DNA of 64,000 bases from JANXQG01 sp963804375 (lineage in GTDB: Bacteria; Planctomycetota; Planctomycetia; Pirellulales; Thermoguttaceae). The notes beneath the pieces are model-generated. The model ran no database searches, was not told the DNA's origin, and was given only the letters and a program-made list of their open reading frames with translations. The position numbers and the translations under genes are program-made. Shown here piece after piece: positions 60,837-64,000 of this stretch (position 1 is its first letter; each line of letters opens with the position of its first letter). Location of the stretch: assembly GCA_963804375.1 (NCBI GenBank), contig CAWDQE010000022.1:186001-250000 (forward strand), in the 5' to 3' direction.

Positions 60837-61466
60837 CTACGCCGCGACCGCGGCATCGGGCTCGTCGCCCAGAAATTTCCGCCATGACTCGGCCAACTCG
60901 CGACGCAAGTGGGCGATACGGCTCGGCGTGACCTTGAACCGGCGGGCGGCGTCGGCAGTGCGGTTGCCGAGAGAGAGGTACTGGGCCACTTTGCGGTCAC
61001 GCGGGGCGAGGCTCTTCAGCCACTCCCTAAAGTCCACGCGGAAGGCGACGACCTCGGGCACAGGAGCGTTGCGGGTGTCTTGCACGACTGCCTCTTCCCA
61101 GCAGTCTTCCTGCTCGTTGAATTTGTCCAACCTTTCGACCATCACGCCCTTGTGCGCTTGGCAGTATTTGCTCAGGACGTCCTTGATGTTCAGCGACGAG
61201 CCGGTCTTCCTGTGATCCAGCGTTCGCCGGATTCCGAATTTCGCAAGCACGGTCGGGTACGCGAGATCGAGTTTGCCGCGTTTGGCCAGGCCGGCCACAG
61301 CGGCGGTCGTGTTGGCGACGACGTTCTGCAGTGCCTCTTGCCTGGCTTCCGGGTCGTAGCTGCGGAAGGCCCGCTTGGCGTAGCGGATGATGGTGGGGAG
61401 CATGGCGAGCAGTTTGGCGTGCCATGCGGGGACTTTGCGACGTGGGTCATTACGTCGTGCACTCAT
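60837..61466 (-). CDS. sigma-factor-like DNA-binding protein
   Basis: 209 residues from ATG 61466. The first half (AKRAFRSYDPEARQEALQNV, KLDLAYPTVLAKFGIRRTLD) resembles sigma region 2 in helix arrangement. The second half (FREWLKSLAPRDRKVAQYLS, NRTADAARRFKVTPSRIAHL, RRELAESWRKFLG) is a region-4-type HTH. This type is frequent in accessory regions of planctomycetes. Target promoters are unknown. It lies upstream of the two small membrane genes on the same strand, with 340 bases between. Confidence 0.7.
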   Translation of the reverse strand: MSARRNDPRRKVPAWHAKLLAMLPTIIRYAKRAFRSYDPEARQEALQNVVANTTAAVAGLAKRGKLDLAYPTVLAKFGIRRTLDHRKTGSSLNIKDVLSKYCQAHKGVMVERLDKFNEQEDCWEEAVVQDTRNAPVPEVVAFRVDFREWLKSLAPRDRKVAQYLSLGNRTADAARRFKVTPSRIAHLRRELAESWRKFLGDEPDAAVAA

Positions 61467-61743
61467 CGGCGATCTCCTTAACGGGGGTGCTGGGACCGCC
61501 ACGTGCTGTGGCGGTCATGTTGAAACATGATCGCCACGCACGCTGCGTGGCTTAGGGTGAGAGATGAGCTTCGCAGACGTTGCGAAGCTCAGAACGGGCT
61601 GGAGCGGCGAATTTAGCCGCGCAGAATGGGGTTCTGAGGGCTAAACGGCTCCGTCAACTTGAAATGCCGTGAAATCTCGTCGTTTTTGACGAAGCGACGA
61701 TCACGGCAGAGCAAGCGGGCGTGCAGAAACAGGGTTGCTGGGG
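61467..61743. other. intergenic region
   Basis: Upstream of the sigma-like gene. A reverse frame reading LFLHARLLCRDRRFVKNDEI occurs at 61613-61846 but lacks a ribosome binding site; not supported as a gene. Confidence 0.4.
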
Positions 61744-61767
61744 CAAGCGGTTTCCGCTTGTTATAAT
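61744..61767 (+). promoter_or_regulatory. operator-like inverted repeat next to a -10 box
   Basis: CAAGCGG-TTT-CCGCTTG (61744-61760) is a perfect inverted repeat ending one base before TATAAT (61762-61767). Confidence 0.5.
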
Positions 61768-61787
61768 GCCGCGCGGATGGGAGGTAT

Positions 61788-61937
61788 TTGACGTGTTCGG
61801 CCCCAGAAGGCTCTTTCGTGGGAGACTTGCAGGCGGCTGGCCGCAAACTTTACCCAGACGACGTATCCGATATGATGCCAAAGGAGGGTCCAATTTACCC
61901 CAGCGGGTTCATAACGGAGCCCCACACTTCGGAGTAA
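61788..61937 (+). CDS. possible small protein
   Basis: Frame opening at TTG 61788 and ending at TAA 61937: GSFVGDLQAAGRKLYPDDVS then DMMPKEGPIYPSGFITEPHT. The composition is protein-like and it lies just after the promoter at 61762, but the start is uncertain and no family is recognised. Confidence 0.3.
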   Translation: MTCSAPEGSFVGDLQAAGRKLYPDDVSDMMPKEGPIYPSGFITEPHTSE

Positions 61938-62019
61938 AGTAATAACTTGGCTTCATAGACCACCAGCATCGACATGCTTTCTCGCAGTTGGATTTACGCC
62001 ACTGTCGCCAAAATGCCAA

Positions 62020-62439
62020 ATGATCTGCGACAAGATATGGCGATTCCTCGTCGAACACGAATTCACGTCCAAGGATTGCCCTGAGTTCTACGGTTCGTAC
62101 ACGAACGGTCATATCGAAGGCGAGATAGCGATCTGTGAGACATCGCCCGACTACTTAAGTACGCCGGAATTGCTTGTACTTCACGAGTGTCTTCACTATG
62201 TCTGTTGGGACGGAAACTGCAAAGGAATTCCACGTTCCGCACATGAGTCGCGCGATTTTGCGCCGTGCTTGATGCTGCTCGTGGAGCATGGCTGCCGCGA
62301 GGGGTTCTCGATATCTCAAGCGGAGATAGTCATGTTACGAATGCAAGTTGTTGAGGATGCAAGGAAAGACATTGCCTCAAGGGAGATGCAGGACAAACTG
62401 ATGAAGATCGTTTTGGAATGGTACAAGATGAACGGATAA
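62020..62439 (+). CDS. small protein with an HExxH motif
   Basis: 139 residues from ATG 62020; the ribosome binding site is weak. ETSPDYLSTPELLVLHECLH then YVCWDG contains H-E-x-x-H after a hydrophobic run, as in zinc metallopeptidases. A downstream HESRDFAPCLMLLVEHGCRE could give a further ligand. No signal peptide. Nothing else matches a known peptidase family, so a role as a stand-alone protease is only suggested; the motif can occur by chance. Confidence 0.55.
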   Translation: MICDKIWRFLVEHEFTSKDCPEFYGSYTNGHIEGEIAICETSPDYLSTPELLVLHECLHYVCWDGNCKGIPRSAHESRDFAPCLMLLVEHGCREGFSISQAEIVMLRMQVVEDARKDIASREMQDKLMKIVLEWYKMNG

Positions 62440-62772
62440 AGGTGGAAGTCGGGACGGTCGTCTACTGGCCGCGGCCGGCCATGCGATGCGCACCCCTCGA
62501 CAGCCCTCAGCGCCCCGCAAAGCCCGCACCTGCAATCCGCCTCGTGCTCCAGCGTCTCCACGCTCACGGCCATCCCCGCCCCGTCCAACGCACCATCCCG
62601 CCTTGTCTTGCCGTCCGGGTCGTAACGCGTATTGCAGGGCATCGGCTTCGGCCAGGAGTTCCCCGCTGCCGGCGTCCTCTGCGCCCGCTTCGTAGCCGGC
62701 GTTGACCGTATACTCGACCTACCGGCTGGCGCGAGGAGCCTGTGGGTGTGACGCGCGGTCCTTGACCCGTTC
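62440..62772. other. no supported gene
   Basis: Very GC-rich. Frames exist on both strands but none has a start signal or known motif. Confidence 0.4.
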
Positions 62773-63708
62773 TCAGGACCGCCAGGGGCGATCCCGCTTG
62801 AGGTCGCCGGCCAACAGGTCGGTCACGATCTTGACGTCTTCTTTGACCTGGAAATCGAACATCCCCAGGTTGACGAAATCGGCGCCTGTCTTGAAGGCCA
62901 GCGAAAGGCCGTCGCGCGGCGGAATGACCCCTGCGGCCAGTACTTTGAAGGCGATCCACGGTTTCTGGACAGCCTTCATGAACGCGGCGATCTCGGCAAC
63001 CTCCTGGCACACGAACCCGACCTTGTTGAAGGTCTTGTGGTAGAAATCGGGCGACAGGCCTTCCTTCTCGACAAGCTGGGGCGTCGTGAGGGAGTGCGAA
63101 CCGACGCCCGCCGGCAAGCCGTTTTTCTTGACCAGCGCCAGCAGTTGCACGATGGTGTCCAAGTGCCCGTCCTTCACCAGATCGTCGCAGTATCCTCCCT
63201 GCGCGAAGACGGCGGCCGCGCCGGCGTCGATGGCCTTCTGTATGTTCGAGAGGTCGTTGACCTTGGGGTAGGTTTGGGCGATCCACTGGATCTTGCCGCC
63301 GCGCTCCGTGCGGTACCGCTTGAGCACGCCGATGATATGGTCGTCGCAGCGCATGACGGCCGTGTTGACACCACACGACTCGCAAAGCTCCAGGGTGTCC
63401 ATGATCTTCTCGGGAGTGTAGTAGTGCTTCATCAACTCCGAGACATAGATCAAGTCACGGCTGTGGGCGGAGCCGGCGAAAAGGTTGCCGCCGCAGATCA
63501 GCCGGCCGACCCTCAGTTTGCCGATGGCGCCGGTGGGCATGGCGGATGCGGACACCGAGACCGTAGCCTTGGCCGTGACGGTTTCGGCCGCTTGCGCCGG
63601 CAGGGCCCCCTGTTCGTAGCTCAGGGCCGCCAACACCCCAGCCCCGGAAACGTGGATCGACTTCTCCAGGAAACTGCGACGATCACAACGACGGCTTTGA
63701 TCCGACAT
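62773..63708 (-). CDS. Tat-exported TIM-barrel-like protein
   Basis: 311 residues; ATG 63708 with GGAG eight bases upstream. SRRCDRRSFLEKSIHVSGAG is a twin-arginine signal. The mature part begins KLRVGRLICGGNLFAGSAHS, which resembles the start of aldo/keto-reductase-like barrels. Beta-alpha units follow: GVNTAVMRCDDHIIGVLKRY, AIDAGAAAVFAQGGYCDDLV, PWIAFKVLAAGVIPPRDGLS, GADFVNLGMFDFQVKEDVKI. The usual reductase Tyr-Lys pair cannot be assigned. Likely a periplasmic enzyme with a cofactor folded in before export; substrate unknown. Confidence 0.7.
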   Translation of the reverse strand: MSDQSRRCDRRSFLEKSIHVSGAGVLAALSYEQGALPAQAAETVTAKATVSVSASAMPTGAIGKLRVGRLICGGNLFAGSAHSRDLIYVSELMKHYYTPEKIMDTLELCESCGVNTAVMRCDDHIIGVLKRYRTERGGKIQWIAQTYPKVNDLSNIQKAIDAGAAAVFAQGGYCDDLVKDGHLDTIVQLLALVKKNGLPAGVGSHSLTTPQLVEKEGLSPDFYHKTFNKVGFVCQEVAEIAAFMKAVQKPWIAFKVLAAGVIPPRDGLSLAFKTGADFVNLGMFDFQVKEDVKIVTDLLAGDLKRDRPWRS

Positions 63709-63752
63709 GATGATTGCTCCTTGAATGGGTTCAGGGACTCCAGCATCACTTC

Positions 63753-64000
63753 TTATACACTCTTTCGGCAGCCGCGCCAAACGCCGGTAATTTTCATCTT
63801 TGCGTCAAGAATCCCTCTTTCGGCGTGCCCCTCGGGCAGCGAACTCTCCGGGATCCCCGAAGGCGTCGCCCCCTTGATCTCGACGTCGTCGAGGATCGAC
63901 GCCGGCCTTTGGCGCAGCCAAGCCCAGAACCCCTCGCGGCCGATGATCGACGGCACGGTCGAGGGTAGGGCCGGGCGGAGGGGCCGAGAGAAAAGCCGCG
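63753..64000 (-). CDS. C-terminal part of a gene continuing beyond the window (partial)
   Basis: The frame is open from the window edge to the stop at 63753. It reads IIGREGFWAWLRQRPASILD, DVEIKGATPSGIPESSLPEG and HAERGILDAKMKITGVWRGC RKSV. It lies 44 bases upstream of the Tat protein on the same strand and could share its transcript. Family not recognised. Confidence 0.45.
   Translation of the reverse strand, partial: RLFSRPLRPALPSTVPSIIGREGFWAWLRQRPASILDDVEIKGATPSGIPESSLPEGHAERGILDAKMKITGVWRGCRKSV

Noticed and set aside
62564..63385. Arg-rich reverse frame overlapping the Tat protein gene
   Set aside because: Alternate frame of the same strand as a well-supported gene with signal peptide and ribosome binding site.

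Overview
The window is GC-rich and reads as a planctomycete chromosome segment, probably Pirellulales-like, though the order is an inference. The evidence is the gene families: a PSD1 (cytochrome c / DUF1549 / DUF1553) gene overlapping a DUF1501 gene, DUF1559 genes, an ECF sigma factor next to a Ser/Thr kinase with TPRs, a zinc-ribbon kinase joined to WD40 and thioredoxin domains, PEP-CTERM proteins built from autotransporter-type beta-strand repeats, leucine-rich-repeat proteins, a secreted sulfatase and a set of carbohydrate-active secreted proteins. No rRNA, intact tRNA or CRISPR array was seen.

Layout. 0-3.4 kb: tail of a DUF4139-type gene, a small membrane gene, a 3' piece of a formylglycine-generating-enzyme-like (SUMF1) gene, and a chimeric ORF joining an unknown domain to the back half of a plasmid/phage-type helicase ATPase. 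3.7-6.8 kb: a frameshifted DUF4091 gene, a polymerase-A tail, a frameshifted small gene and a small HTH gene. 7.1-16.4 kb: sulfatase and beta-helix pair, esterase, amidase, two arrays of a 38-bp repeat, a paralogue of the chimera's front half, nitroreductase and a sialate-esterase-like protein. 17.2-29.6 kb: a kinase-WD40-thioredoxin gene broken by three frameshifts, then PSD1-DUF1501, then ECF sigma-kinase. The last two modules are separated and flanked by three copies of a ~120-bp repeat. 30.3-36.3 kb: GH71/99-like hydrolase, a tandem non-coding repeat, a frameshifted beta-helix gene and a conserved hypothetical. 36.6-43.7 kb: a same-strand array of nine small, mostly membrane or lipoprotein genes; promoter-like sequence precedes most of them and several promoters are recycled copies of each other. 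43.8-46 kb: two reverse transcription units with an LRR protein. 47-59.8 kb: PEP-CTERM proteins, DUF4139 protein, LRR protein and a 5' piece of a SUMF1-type lipoprotein. 59.9-64 kb: small zinc-ribbon and membrane genes, a sigma-like regulator, a possible HExxH protein and a Tat-exported TIM-barrel-like protein.

The strongest unexplained signal is an 11-copy, 22-bp palindrome (half-site ATTTTGCTCA) scattered through the gene-poor stretches from 1.2 to 56.8 kb and absent from every intact gene. Several copies lie beside degenerate sequence that is itself repeated, and beside remnants of replication genes. The pattern suggests either a small mobile palindromic element or a dispersed protein-binding site; the sequence alone cannot decide.

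Where the genes seem to cooperate: sulfatase, beta-helix, esterases and GH71/99-like proteins carry export signals and suit breakdown of sulfated or acetylated polysaccharide; ECF sigma plus kinase suits signal transduction; the PEP-CTERM proteins need an exosortase that is not in the window. Many genes carry single indels, so true decay and assembly error must be separated before functions are assigned.
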